The notes below the pieces were generated by a model. That model ran no database searches. It saw nothing but the letters and a program-made list of their open reading frames with translations, and was not told the DNA's origin. Positions 18,364-27,327 of a stretch of DNA of 64,000 nucleotides are shown here, piece after piece. The stretch is from Hyphomicrobium sp. 12-62-95. Its GTDB lineage: Bacteria > Pseudomonadota > Alphaproteobacteria > Rhizobiales > Hyphomicrobiaceae. How positions within the stretch are numbered: the first letter of the stretch is position 1; every line of letters begins with the position of its first letter. Where the stretch lies: the NCBI GenBank assembly GCA_002279935.1, contig NCCZ01000004.1, positions 358,632-422,631 on the forward strand. Direction: 5' to 3'. The position numbers and the translations under genes were made by a program.

Positions 18364-19773
18364 CTAACCGCTCTTGGCGACAGCGCGCCGCCAACGGCGC
18401 GGCGCGAGCAGATAGCCCACCTGCCCGCGACCTCGGCGGCGCACCTCCTCCAGATAATCCAGTACCTCGCGCGGATGCAGCGGCCGCCCCTCCGTCGCCA
18501 CCCGCACGCGTTCCATATGCTGGATCTCTTCCAACAGCGGCTGCGCTGTCTTTTGCAGCATCACGATCGTCGCAATCGTTCGTTTCGGCATGTGCGGCGG
18601 AATGCGCGCAAACAGGCTCGCCACCAGATCCTGCACCCGCCGCGATAGCCGCGTCGAAAACCGTCCCAGCCATGCAATCAGCCGGATGCTCCAGTCCTCG
18701 CGGAATTGGTACCCGTGCACCTCCATCCACTCGAACAGCTTGGACATGATCATATCCTGATGCCGGACTTGCGCTGTGTTGCGATAGTCCTGCCATTCCG
18801 CGATGAGATCGAACGACGGCTCGATTTCCATATCACCCGGCGCAAACGACTCCGACGCCGTCACGCCGATCCGCTTATAAAACGGCGCATTCGATGCATG
18901 AAACCGCGTCAGAAACGCCGGAATCTTCAGCTTCCCCTCGCTCGCATCCTCATACGCAATCCGCACCAGCTTCGAGCAGAACAGTTTGTTCGACGGCCCC
19001 AACTCCATCGAGAAGTCATAGAGGATCGGCTTGCCTGCATCCTGCGCCCGCTTCACGAAGCCATAAATCAAATCTGCCGCCCGCGCCGCCAGAGCAGCGT
19101 CCCGATGCCGGAACAGCATGGCCCGCGCCAATCCCTCCTCAAGCACGGCCTTCAGCGGCTTGATCACGGCGCCCTCTTCGATCAGCGCCTCGACCACCCA
19201 TCCCCGCCCATGCGCATCGATGTAAACGATCGCCGCATGGCTGAATTGGCTATCCACATCGCCGATCCGTGCAATCGCCGCGCTATTGTGTTTCGTGCCG
19301 CGCACCAGCAGCACATCGCCGGATCGGAATGCAAACGGCTGCCCCGTATCGACCTCCGGATGCACAAACGTATTGAACGCCTGCTCGCTGAACGCCCTCA
19401 GCCCCGGATCGGTCTCCGCCGCGATTTGGTAGTCCCAATGCACCTCGCCCGCCATGTCGGAGGCATACCGCAGCACGCGCAGCACATCGCGCACCGCAAT
19501 CTGCGCCTCGCGCGTCATCAGCCCGCGCGCGTGCCAATCGCTGACCCGGTCCCGGATCGCGCTGCGCAGCAAGAACATCTCGCTCATCACGAGCGGGGCC
19601 AGCGCCTTCAGATCAGCCCGCGAAAACCGCTCGAGGTCGCGCTCATGAACATCGTGATAGATGCGTGACAAGAGCCGCACGATGTCGTCGCTGGCAGCCA
19701 TCGGCGAATCCGCGAGCGCGCGAAGCGCGCGCAGATCACGCCCGATCTCGTCTTCGATGGAATAACGCGGCAC
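18364..19773 (-). CDS. YiiX-like permuted papain-fold hydrolase
   Basis: The middle of this 469-residue protein has the features of YiiX/YebB-type permuted NlpC/P60 enzymes: GDVLLVRGTKH, SQFSHAAIVYID with the catalytic His, VVEALIEEGAV and, further on, SNKLFCSKLVRIAY with the catalytic Cys. Such enzymes are amidases or lipases. The N-terminal 140 residues are helical and the C-terminal 150 residues have a helical bundle with many Arg residues; neither is recognised. No signal peptide is seen. It is convergent with selO, only four bases apart. Confidence 0.75.
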   Translation of the reverse strand: MPRYSIEDEIGRDLRALRALADSPMAASDDIVRLLSRIYHDVHERDLERFSRADLKALAPLVMSEMFLLRSAIRDRVSDWHARGLMTREAQIAVRDVLRVLRYASDMAGEVHWDYQIAAETDPGLRAFSEQAFNTFVHPEVDTGQPFAFRSGDVLLVRGTKHNSAAIARIGDVDSQFSHAAIVYIDAHGRGWVVEALIEEGAVIKPLKAVLEEGLARAMLFRHRDAALAARAADLIYGFVKRAQDAGKPILYDFSMELGPSNKLFCSKLVRIAYEDASEGKLKIPAFLTRFHASNAPFYKRIGVTASESFAPGDMEIEPSFDLIAEWQDYRNTAQVRHQDMIMSKLFEWMEVHGYQFREDWSIRLIAWLGRFSTRLSRRVQDLVASLFARIPPHMPKRTIATIVMLQKTAQPLLEEIQHMERVRVATEGRPLHPREVLDYLEEVRRRGRGQVGYLLAPRRWRRAVAKSG

Positions 19774-19838
19774 GATGCTCCCCCGGCCCCAACGTCTGCC
19801 TTAAGTGCCCGTGCCCGCCGGCGAACGCAAGCACGGGT

Positions 19839-20999
19839 TCAGGCGGCACACCAGTCCGCCAGTTTGTCCATGAATTGTGAGCATTTTTCGAGTTCCGACA
19901 CGGCAATCCACTCATTCGCCGTATGCGCCTGCGCAATGTTGCCCGGACCGCACACCACCGACGCCGCGCCCGCGTCCTGAAACAAGCCGGCCTCCGTTGC
20001 ATACGACACCGCGAACGTCTCGTTCTGCCCCGCCAGCGCCAGGGCGAGCGCCACGGCTTCCGAGCCTTCCGGCGTCCCGAACGGCGGGACATAGTTTTTG
20101 CGCGTCACCGTGATGCCGGCCTCTGGCGCCCGCGCCTGCATCCCCGGCAAACACACCGCATCGATGAACTGCTTGATCCGCGTCTCGATCGCCCCGATGT
20201 CGAGCCCTGGCATCGACCGGATCTCGAACCCGAACCGACACGACACCGGCACGATGTTCGACGCCGTACCGCCCTCAATCGTCGTCACCTGCAGCGTCGG
20301 ATACGGCGGTTCGAACCGGTGATCCGGCGTCCGCGCCGCCAGCTCAGCCTCGATGCGCGCCAGTTCACCGATGATCAGCCCCGCCATCGTGATCGCGTTC
20401 ACGCCCAAATGCGCCATGCTCGAATGCGCCGCCCGTCCCGCGATATCGACCTGCCACCGCACCGGCCCCTTGTGCGCATCCACCACGCGCATGTCCGTCG
20501 GCTCGCCCACGATCACGACGCGCGGCAACGGCAGCTTGGTTCCCATCTCCGCAATCATCGGCCTGACGCCGATGCAGCCGACTTCCTCATCATACGAGAA
20601 TGCGATGTGCACCGGCTTCCTCAATTTCGCCGCCTTGAACCGCGGCACGGCAGCCAGCACGCACGCCAAAAATCCCTTCATGTCGGTGGTGCCGCGCCCG
20701 TAATAGCGCCCGTCTCGCAGCGTCAACGCGAACGGATCGCTGTCCCACGCCTGCCCTTCCACTGGCACCACATCCGTGTGGCCCGAAAGCGCAACGCCCG
20801 CCACATCCTCCGGCCCGATGGTCGCAAACAGCGATGCCTTCTGCCCGTCCTCAGTCGGCACCAGATACGATGCCACCCCCTGCCCGCGCAGATAATCCTC
20901 CACGTAAAGGATCAGCGGAATGTTCGTCTTGTGGCTCGTGGTGTCAAAGCCGACAAGGCGGTCCAGAATGTCGGCAACGGTGGCGCCGGAGCGCTGCAT
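19839..20999 (-). CDS. argE: Acetylornithine deacetylase ArgE
   Basis: M20 metallopeptidase-fold enzyme that removes the acetyl group from N2-acetylornithine in arginine synthesis. Metal ligands lie in LSGHTDVVPV, GRGTTDMKGF, SYDEEVGC and VGEPTDMRVV, with the C-terminal His in IAQAHTANEW. At 386 residues it matches the family. Its ATG is one base after the apaG stop, so the two are coupled. Confidence 0.92.
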   Translation of the reverse strand: MQRSGATVADILDRLVGFDTTSHKTNIPLILYVEDYLRGQGVASYLVPTEDGQKASLFATIGPEDVAGVALSGHTDVVPVEGQAWDSDPFALTLRDGRYYGRGTTDMKGFLACVLAAVPRFKAAKLRKPVHIAFSYDEEVGCIGVRPMIAEMGTKLPLPRVVIVGEPTDMRVVDAHKGPVRWQVDIAGRAAHSSMAHLGVNAITMAGLIIGELARIEAELAARTPDHRFEPPYPTLQVTTIEGGTASNIVPVSCRFGFEIRSMPGLDIGAIETRIKQFIDAVCLPGMQARAPEAGITVTRKNYVPPFGTPEGSEAVALALALAGQNETFAVSYATEAGLFQDAGAASVVCGPGNIAQAHTANEWIAVSELEKCSQFMDKLADWCAA

Positions 21000-21000
21000 G

Positions 21001-21408
21001 TCAGTTCACGCTTTTTACGGTGAAGGGACTGTCGAGAGAAAACGCCGGCACGGCCACATCGAACAGCACGCCGCCGTCGCCCGCCATCTGATAGCTGCCA
21101 ACCATGATGCCCGATGGCGTCGGCAGCGGACATCCCGAGCTATACGTAAACGACTGCCCTGGCTCGATCACCGGCGTCTGCCCTACGACGCCCGGCCCGC
21201 GCACCTCTTCCGTTCGCCCCGCCGCGTCCGTAATCCGCCAGAACCGCGTCTTCAGCTGCACCGGCACCGCGCCTTCATTCTGGATCTCGATCGTGTAGCT
21301 CCAGAAGTAATACCCCTCGTCCGGCGACGATTGATCGGATTGATATTCCGGCTTCACCCGCACGCGCACGCCGTGGGTCGTCGCTTCGTAAAGGAATTCA
21401 CGGCTCAC
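21001..21408 (-). CDS. apaG: ApaG domain protein
   Basis: Small fibronectin-like domain protein with the typical TTHGVRVRVKPEY start, FWSYTIEIQNEG, RFWRITDAAGRTEEVRGPGVVG and SGIMVGSYQM. GTG 21408 gives 135 residues, close to the usual 125-130; the frame is open to 21513, but that part overlaps metZ and is not ApaG-like. Biochemical role is unclear (protein-protein interaction or nucleotide-related). It lies between metZ and argE, all reading leftward. Confidence 0.92.
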   Translation of the reverse strand: MSREFLYEATTHGVRVRVKPEYQSDQSSPDEGYYFWSYTIEIQNEGAVPVQLKTRFWRITDAAGRTEEVRGPGVVGQTPVIEPGQSFTYSSGCPLPTPSGIMVGSYQMAGDGGVLFDVAVPAFSLDSPFTVKSVN

Positions 21409-21475
21409 GATTTCGTCGTCCTCTATCAGGGCGCAGCACAGTTTAGGCGGCAGTGGCAGCCGGTCAACGGCAGTC

Positions 21476-22690
21476 TCACGCCGCCCGCGTCGCAGCCATC
21501 CCCCGCGCCACATCGGCGATCAGATCGTCCGCGTTTTCCAGCCCGACCGACAATCGCAACATCCCGTCGCCTATCCCCAGTTCCGCCCGCGCCGCCGGCC
21601 CGATCCGGAAATGCGTCGTTGTCGGCGGATGCGTGATGAGGCTCTTGGCATCGCCCAGATTGTTGGAAATCTTGATCAGCCGCAGCGCATTCTGGAACCG
21701 GAACGCCGCTTCCTTGCCGCCCGCGACTTCGAACGCGATCATCTGCCCGCCGCCCGTCATCTGCTTGGCCACGATGTCCGCCTGCGGGTGATCCGCCCGC
21801 CCGCAATAGATGACGCGGTCCACACCCGCCTGTCCGGCGAGATAATCGGCAACCTTCGCCGCGTTCGCGCACTGCGCCGCGATGCGCAGCGGCATCGTCT
21901 CCAGGCTCTTCAGCATCACCCAGGCATTGAACGGCGACATCGACGGCCCAGTCTGCCGGAAGAAGTCCTGCAAGTGATCGGTGAGAAACTTCTCCGAACA
22001 CAAAACCGCGCCGCCCAGGCACCGCCCCTGTCCGTCGATGTGCTTCGTTGCCGAATAGATCACGACATCGGCGCCATGCTGCAATGGCCGCTGCAACATC
22101 GGCGTTGCAAATACGTTGTCGACCATCACCAGCGCACCGGTCTCCTTGGCGATCTTGCAGACCTCCGCGATATCGACCAGATCGAGCGTCGGGTTGGCTG
22201 GCGTCTCGAAGAAGAACGCCTTCGTGTTCGGCCGCACCGCCTTGCGCCACTCATTGATGTCGCGGCCATCGATCAGCGTCGGTGTGATGCCAAACCGCGG
22301 GCACAGCGTCTCGACGATATAGCGGCACGACCCGAACATCGCCCGCGCCGCCACAACATGGTCGCCCGCATTCAAATAAGACAGCAGCGCCGCATTCACC
22401 GCCGCCATGCCCGTCGCCATCGCCCGGCAGACCTCCGCGCCTTCCAGAAGCCGCAGCCGCTCTTCCAGCATCGACACGGTTGGATTGGCAAACCGCGAAT
22501 ACTGAAACCCCGGGTCTTCGTTCTTGAACCGCGCCTCCGCCTGTTCCGCGCAGGTATAGACAAACCCCTGCGTCAGAAAGATCGCCTCCGATGTCTCGCC
22601 GAACTGAGACCGCAGCGTCCCCCCGTGGACGAGCTGCGTCTCCGGCGCCCACTCCGCGGCGATCTCGGCATCGGTTTTGGCTGCGGTCAT
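21476..22690 (-). CDS. metZ: O-succinylhomoserine sulfhydrylase MetZ
   Basis: PLP enzyme that makes homocysteine from O-succinylhomoserine and sulfide. The PLP lysine is in YSATKHIDGQGRCLGG, with the cofactor Asp in VMVDNVFATP and the family motifs QYSRFANPTVSMLE and SLGDAKSLITHP-like sequence (here NLGDAKSLITHPPTTTH). ATG 22690 (MTAAKTDAEIAAEW) gives 404 residues. The leader carries a SAM-II riboswitch and two terminators, so expression falls when S-adenosylmethionine is plentiful. Confidence 0.94.
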   Translation of the reverse strand: MTAAKTDAEIAAEWAPETQLVHGGTLRSQFGETSEAIFLTQGFVYTCAEQAEARFKNEDPGFQYSRFANPTVSMLEERLRLLEGAEVCRAMATGMAAVNAALLSYLNAGDHVVAARAMFGSCRYIVETLCPRFGITPTLIDGRDINEWRKAVRPNTKAFFFETPANPTLDLVDIAEVCKIAKETGALVMVDNVFATPMLQRPLQHGADVVIYSATKHIDGQGRCLGGAVLCSEKFLTDHLQDFFRQTGPSMSPFNAWVMLKSLETMPLRIAAQCANAAKVADYLAGQAGVDRVIYCGRADHPQADIVAKQMTGGGQMIAFEVAGGKEAAFRFQNALRLIKISNNLGDAKSLITHPPTTTHFRIGPAARAELGIGDGMLRLSVGLENADDLIADVARGMAATRAA

Positions 22691-22736
22691 CGTCGTCTGC
22701 TCCAAGGGCGGCCACGTGCTCGCGCCGCCGCACAAT

Positions 22737-22767
22737 AAAAAACCCGTGCAGCATCGCTAAGCTGCAC
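22737..22767 (-). terminator. Second terminator in the metZ leader
   Basis: On the minus strand GTGCAGC-ttagcgat-GCTGCAC is a perfect seven-pair hairpin followed by GGG and a run of six T. It lies between the SAM-II aptamer and the metZ start, about 47 bases before the ATG. Confidence 0.85.
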
Positions 22768-22770
22768 AAC

Positions 22771-22825
22771 AAAAAACCCGGTGCCCTGCGGCACGCTCCT
22801 CGTTTTAAAGGAGCCGTGCGCCGGG
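22771..22825 (-). terminator. First terminator in the metZ leader
   Basis: Minus-strand hairpin with an outer CCCGG/CCGGG stem and an inner GCTCCT/AGGAGC stem with GCAC/GTGC between them, followed directly by six T. It starts about 20 bases after the riboswitch core, so it could act as its expression platform. Confidence 0.85.
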
Positions 22826-22843
22826 AATTCCGGGTGCGCGCGG

Positions 22844-22898
22844 CCACTTTAGCGAGTTGTTTTACGTGGCTGCAAGCCGGCCGGCCAAATCACCACGA
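22844..22898 (-). promoter_or_regulatory. SAM-II riboswitch (SAM_alpha) of metZ
   Basis: On the minus strand, P1 arms CGTGG (22893-22897) and CCACG (22865-22869) enclose GATTTGGCC and CTTGCA. They are followed by GTAAAACAACTCGCTAAAG. The conserved GATTT, TTGCA and GCTAAA elements occur in the order and spacing of the alphaproteobacterial SAM-II aptamer, which binds S-adenosylmethionine through a pseudoknot. It lies about 150 bases before metZ. Confidence 0.92.
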
Positions 22899-22983
22899 GG
22901 ATCGGGCCGGGGAATACCGCCCCCACCCCTTGGCGTCAAGCCAGCCATGCGTTAGAGCCCTTCAAGAGAGAGGTTTAAGGTCC

Positions 22984-24123
22984 ATGGCTAAGAAGACGGC
23001 ATTAAAGGCAAAATCCACCCGCTCGAAGCCCTTAGGGATAGCGGTGGCCAACGGCATTTTGCCGGCCCAGGCCATCCGCGCCCTGATCTCTGGAAACGCG
23101 CTCAAACTCGCCGAGCCCTTGGCCGAAGGCCAGCTCCAGCCAGCCAGCGTCGACCTTCGCCTCGGCCGCGAGGCCTACCGCGTCCGCGCCAGCTTCCTGC
23201 CCGGCCCCGGCTCAAAGGTGACCGACAAGCTCGGCGATCTCAAGCTGCACACCATCGATCTCACCAAAGGCGCCGTACTAGAGACGGGCTGCGTCTATAT
23301 CGTCCCCCTACTCGAAAGCCTCGGGCTGCCCGAGAGCATCTCCGCCTCCGCCAACCCAAAGAGCTCCACCGGCCGCCTCGACGTCTTCACCCGCGTCATC
23401 GCCGATGGCGTCACCGCCTTCGACCAGATCCCCGCCGGCTACAAAGGCCCGCTCTACGCCGAAATTTGTCCGCAGACCTTTCCCATCCTTGCCCGCACCG
23501 GCTCAAAGCTCAGCCAATTGCGCTTCCGCGTCGGCAACCCGCGTGAAGACGACAAAACTCTCGCCCGCCTGCACAAGGAACACATGCTGGTGTCCGGCGG
23601 CACGTCTGATATCGCCGATGGCATCGCCCTCTCGGTCGACATCGTGGGCGGCTTATCCGGCCTCGTCGGCTACCGCGCCAAGCGCCACACCGGCGTCGTC
23701 GATGTCGATGCCCCCAAATCCTGCGCCATCGCCGATTATTGGGAGGAAATCGACAGCCGCGGCTCCCGCCGCCTGATCCTCGATCCCGACCAATTCTATA
23801 TTCTCGCGTCGAAAGAAGCCGTCCACATTCCCCCGACGCACGCCGCCGAGATGATGCCGTTCAATCCGCTCGTCGGTGAATTTCGCGTGCATTATGCGGG
23901 GTTCATGGACCCCGGCTTCGGCCACGCCCCCGCCGGCGGACATGGCTCCCGGGTCGTGCTCGAAGTGCGCTCGCACAAAGTGCCCTTCATTCTCGAAGAC
24001 GGCCAGATCATCGGCCGCCTTGTGTACGAGCGCATGGTCGAAGTGCCCGAAATGCTGTACGGCCGCGACCTCGGCTCCAACTATCAGGCCCAGGGCCTCA
24101 AGCTCTCGAAGCATTTCCGCTGA
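22984..24123 (+). CDS. dcd: 2'-deoxycytidine 5'-triphosphate deaminase, two-domain form
   Basis: Deaminates dCTP to dUTP for thymidylate synthesis. This is the long alphaproteobacterial form (379 residues) with two related dUTPase-fold halves: QPASVDLRLGREAYRVRASF in the first and a second half containing VGYRAKRHTGVVDVDAP and FEARSH-like LEVRSHKVPFILEDGQ. ASANPKSSTGRLDVFTRV is the conserved core of the first half. It is divergent from metZ across the riboswitch region. A basic tail of about 15 residues precedes the first domain. Confidence 0.9.
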   Translation: MAKKTALKAKSTRSKPLGIAVANGILPAQAIRALISGNALKLAEPLAEGQLQPASVDLRLGREAYRVRASFLPGPGSKVTDKLGDLKLHTIDLTKGAVLETGCVYIVPLLESLGLPESISASANPKSSTGRLDVFTRVIADGVTAFDQIPAGYKGPLYAEICPQTFPILARTGSKLSQLRFRVGNPREDDKTLARLHKEHMLVSGGTSDIADGIALSVDIVGGLSGLVGYRAKRHTGVVDVDAPKSCAIADYWEEIDSRGSRRLILDPDQFYILASKEAVHIPPTHAAEMMPFNPLVGEFRVHYAGFMDPGFGHAPAGGHGSRVVLEVRSHKVPFILEDGQIIGRLVYERMVEVPEMLYGRDLGSNYQAQGLKLSKHFR

Positions 24124-24213
24124 TCTCCGCCCAGTTCGGCCGGACGTTTACGCGCGGTTAACCTGAATCGGGCACCTTCGACCGCGTCGCGTTGTGTGCG
24201 AGTGGAGAGTTGC

Positions 24214-24714
24214 GTGCTCGATTACCCCGTTCTGCTGCTGTTTCCAGTAGCACTTATGTTCGCTGCGGTTTCGGACATCTTGACGATGACGATTCCTAAC
24301 CGCGTTTCGCTCGCGATGATCGCGGCGTTCCCGCTGGCCGCCTTCATGGCTGGCCTCCCAATGGCCACCGCACTGATGCATCTGGCCGCGTTCGCCATCG
24401 TTCTTGCGGTCTGCTTTGCCCTCTTTTCCTTTAATCTGCTCGGCGGCGGCGATGCCAAGCTGCTCGCAGCCACATCCCTCTGGATTGGCACGAGCCAGTT
24501 GCTGCCATTCCTCGCCTATGTGACGATCGCCGGTGGCTTCCTCGCCATGATCATCCTCGTCTTCCGTCGCTTTCCAGTCGCTGCGCTGCCTGTTCCCGAT
24601 TGGGCGCTGCGCCTGCACAAGGCGGGTGGCGGCATTCCGTATGGCTTGGCGATCTGCGCTGGTGGTTTGATGATTTTCCCCAAAACCGAAATCTTCCGGG
24701 CGTTGATCGTCTAA
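24214..24714 (+). CDS. cpaA: Prepilin peptidase CpaA/TadV
   Basis: A24-type aspartic prepilin peptidase that processes Flp-type pilins in the inner membrane. The two catalytic Asp are in AAVSDILTMTIPNRVS (first) and LLGGGDAKLLAA (GxGD motif). It has about five helices and 166 residues, without the methylase domain of PilD. GTG 24214 has a GGAG six bases upstream; the frame opens at 24196. First gene of the cpa/tad cluster. Confidence 0.93.
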   Translation: MLDYPVLLLFPVALMFAAVSDILTMTIPNRVSLAMIAAFPLAAFMAGLPMATALMHLAAFAIVLAVCFALFSFNLLGGGDAKLLAATSLWIGTSQLLPFLAYVTIAGGFLAMIILVFRRFPVAALPVPDWALRLHKAGGGIPYGLAICAGGLMIFPKTEIFRALIV

Positions 24715-24887
24715 CAGGCTGAACACAGACAAAAAAGATTAAGCCTTATCAGTAGGTTAAAAAGTCATTTCGGGCATCTGCTCCGATTTACGACGTTGAT
24801 TAACCTCGCATTGACGAATGTCGCGCAAAACTGAGTCCGACGGCGGGAAGAGGGGTCTTTCCGGCGCACAGGGAACGCAGTTGCGCT

Positions 24888-25691
24888 ATGAAACGAGCAC
24901 AGTTGATCGGCATCTCCATTGCAGGCGTCTCGGCGCTGGTGGCCTTCGTTATGGTCAAAGGGGTGCTCAAGAAGCCGAACGAAGAGAAGCGGGTCGAGGT
25001 CAAGGTGAACTCGGTCCAGGTGCTTGTGGCGGGCGCCGAAATCGGGCTCGGCCAAGTCACAAATGAAGGCAGTTTCCGGTGGCAGGAATGGCCTGCCGAC
25101 GCTGCCAAGGGCTTCATCACCGACAAATCCAACAGAGAAGCGATGCGGCAGCTTTCCGGAGCCATTGCCCGCGCGCCCATCATGGCCGGCGAACCCATCA
25201 CGCCCAACAAGCTGGTGAAGGCTGGCCAAGGCGGCGTTCTGGCGGCGATCCTTCCAGCCGGCATGCGCGCCGTCTCCACCAAGATCAAGGAAGAAACGGC
25301 TGTCGGCCGTCTGATCCTCCCGAATGATCATGTCGATGTCATCTTGATCCGGCGTTCGCGCGGCAAATCGGGTGGCGACGATTTCGTCAGCGACACACTC
25401 TTCACCAACGTTCGCGTCCTTGCACTCGGCCAGCAGATCGAGACTAAGGAAGGCAAGAAGGCGGCCGAAGGCGCGGCCAATACGGCCACGCTCGAGCTCA
25501 CGCCGCGCCAGGCCGAAATGCTGATGCTCGCCACGTCCATGGGCGAAATCAGTCTCTCTCTGCGATCGATTGCGGATCTCGATGCGACCGGCAAGCCCGG
25601 CGACGGGAACGCGCTCAATAAGCCGAAAGAGGGGAATTCCATCCGAGTGCTGCGTTATGGCGTCAGATCACGAGCCACGGGCGTGAACTGA
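24888..25691 (+). CDS. cpaB: Tad pilus assembly protein CpaB (RcpC)
   Basis: Periplasmic protein with an N-terminal membrane anchor (LIGISIAGVSALVAFVMVKGV) and an SAF domain that contains WQEWPADAAKGFI, GAIARAPIMAGEPIT, LPAGMRAVSTKIKEETAVG and LPNDHVDVILIRR. It helps the CpaC secretin assemble. Length 267 is usual. A 173-base gap separates it from cpaA and no pilin gene lies between them. Confidence 0.93.
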   Translation: MKRAQLIGISIAGVSALVAFVMVKGVLKKPNEEKRVEVKVNSVQVLVAGAEIGLGQVTNEGSFRWQEWPADAAKGFITDKSNREAMRQLSGAIARAPIMAGEPITPNKLVKAGQGGVLAAILPAGMRAVSTKIKEETAVGRLILPNDHVDVILIRRSRGKSGGDDFVSDTLFTNVRVLALGQQIETKEGKKAAEGAANTATLELTPRQAEMLMLATSMGEISLSLRSIADLDATGKPGDGNALNKPKEGNSIRVLRYGVRSRATGVN

Positions 25692-25730
25692 TCAACTTGA
25701 ATTTGCAGATCGTCGGAAGGCAAAAATAAA

Positions 25731-26339
25731 ATGTCTAATCAAGTAATCAGACGGCTCGCGTCAGCCCTTGCGATCATCCTCGCCGTCACGGTTCCAAGCC
25801 ACACCTTCGCCGGCGGCGACGTCCGCAAGGGCTCGGGATCAGAAGAGGCAAGCAACGGTCCCGACGGCCGGCATCAGTCGGTCGTGAAGCTGACAGAGGC
25901 AGATGCCGGCAAGCGGCGCTTGGTCAATCTCGGCATCGGCAAATCGGTCATGATCGAGCTGCCGCGCCCCGCCCGCGACGTGATGGTGTCCAACCCTCAG
26001 GTCGTCGACGCGGTCGTGCAGACTTCCAACCGTGTATTCCTTGTCTCGCGCCGTATTGGCGAATCGAACGCCTTCATCTTTGATGAAAACGGCGACCAAT
26101 TTGCGATCCTTGAAGTCTTCGTCGAGCGCGAAACCGCTGGAATGGAAGACCTTCTTCGCCGCCTGATTCCAGGTTCGAACATCAAAGTCGAAATGCTGAA
26201 CGGTTCCGCCATTTTGACCGGAACCGTGCGCAGGCCTGTCGATGCAAATCGCGCATCCGCATCTGGATTGAAGGGACTGCGAAGGACAAGAGCGAACTCG
26301 TCATCAATCTTCTCGCCGTTGAAGGCGAAGAGCAGGTGA
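25731..26339 (+). CDS. cpaC: Secretin CpaC (RcpA), N-terminal part before a frameshift
   Basis: Signal peptide (LASALAIILAVTVPSHTFAGG), then the N0 domain with SVMIELPRPARDVMVSNP and VFLVSRRIGESNAFIF, then a BON-type repeat IKVEMLNGSAILTGTVRRPV. From about 26250 the frame reads unrelated, Arg/Ser-rich sequence and ends at 26339. The proper continuation (EGTAKDKSELVINLLAVEG) is in another frame from about 26264. Roughly 10 bases seem missing between VDANRAS and EGTAKDK. Outer-membrane secretin of the Tad pilus. Confidence 0.88.
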   Translation: MSNQVIRRLASALAIILAVTVPSHTFAGGDVRKGSGSEEASNGPDGRHQSVVKLTEADAGKRRLVNLGIGKSVMIELPRPARDVMVSNPQVVDAVVQTSNRVFLVSRRIGESNAFIFDENGDQFAILEVFVERETAGMEDLLRRLIPGSNIKVEMLNGSAILTGTVRRPVDANRASASGLKGLRRTRANSSSIFSPLKAKSR

Positions 26340-27304
26340 TGCTCAAGGTCACGGTGGCCGAAGTTCAGCGAACGCTGCTGAAGCAGTTCGGCATCAACAT
26401 TGGTGCCTCGATCAACGCCGGTAGCTTCACCACCCGCCTGCTCACCGAAAACGCATTGCCGCTGACCGCCGCTGCAGGCCTCGGCAAGCTGCCGATCCCC
26501 GGCCTCGGCACGGGGACCGGCGAAGGCTGCTTGGCGCAGGGGGCCCTCTGCAACTGGAACCAGGGTCCCGGCGGTCCCAGTGCCCAGACTTTCGGAAACT
26601 CTGGTTTGAACGGTGGCTGGGCCGGCGGCGGCGGGCAGATCTCGCATGCCATCCGCGCTCTCGAACGCGATGGCCTGATGCGCACGCTCGCAGAACCGAC
26701 ACTGACGGCCATCTCGGGTGAGTCGGCGAAATTTCTGGCCGGTGGCGAATTCCCCGTGCCGGTCGTCGATCCCCAGGGCGGTGTGTCGGTGACCTTCAAG
26801 GAATTCGGCGTTGGCGTCGCCTTCACGCCCACCGTGATGTCGGAGGGCCGCATCAGCCTCAAGATCGAAACCGAGGTCAGCGAACTCACGTCCCAGGGCG
26901 GCGTGCAGCTGAACGGTCTGTCGATCCCTGGTCTCAACAAGCGTGAAGCCAAGTCGACCGTCGAACTTCCCTCGGGTGGCTCACTGGCTCTCGCGGGACT
27001 GATCTCCGACGACGTCCGCCAGAACATCGACGGATTTCCCGGTCTCAAGGATGTCCCGGTGCTCGGCACGCTGTTCCGCAGCCGCGACTTCATCAAAGAA
27101 GAGACCGAACTCGTCGTGATCGTCACGCCCTACCTCGTCAAGCCAGTTTCGCGTCAGGAGCTTGGCACGCCGGCTGACGGCCTCGCCGAAGCAACCGACC
27201 TCAAGGGTATGTTCCTCGGTCATTTCAACCGCATCTACGGACACAACCCGGCGGCAGCGCCGGTGAGCGATCTGAAGGGCGATTACGGCTTCATCGTCGA
27301 GTGA
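26336..27304 (+). CDS. cpaC: Secretin CpaC (RcpA), C-terminal part after the frameshift
   Basis: This frame holds the secretin domain: QVMLKVTVAEVQRTLLKQFG at its start, RTLAEPTLTAISGESAKFLAGGEFPVPV in the middle, VGVAFTPTVMSEGRISLKIETEVSEL and the closing FLKDVPVLG-type motif (GLKDVPVLGTLFRSRDF). The coding sense extends upstream of the GTG at 26336 to about 26264. With the 25731 frame it makes one secretin gene of about 525 residues. Confidence 0.9.
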   Translation: MMLKVTVAEVQRTLLKQFGINIGASINAGSFTTRLLTENALPLTAAAGLGKLPIPGLGTGTGEGCLAQGALCNWNQGPGGPSAQTFGNSGLNGGWAGGGGQISHAIRALERDGLMRTLAEPTLTAISGESAKFLAGGEFPVPVVDPQGGVSVTFKEFGVGVAFTPTVMSEGRISLKIETEVSELTSQGGVQLNGLSIPGLNKREAKSTVELPSGGSLALAGLISDDVRQNIDGFPGLKDVPVLGTLFRSRDFIKEETELVVIVTPYLVKPVSRQELGTPADGLAEATDLKGMFLGHFNRIYGHNPAAAPVSDLKGDYGFIVE

Positions 27305-27327
27305 CGGCAAAGGCTGGAGATAAGCAC

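Noticed and set aside
19808..19837. CCCGTGC...GCACGGG hairpin after argE
   Set aside because: Has no T run in either direction; not counted as a terminator.
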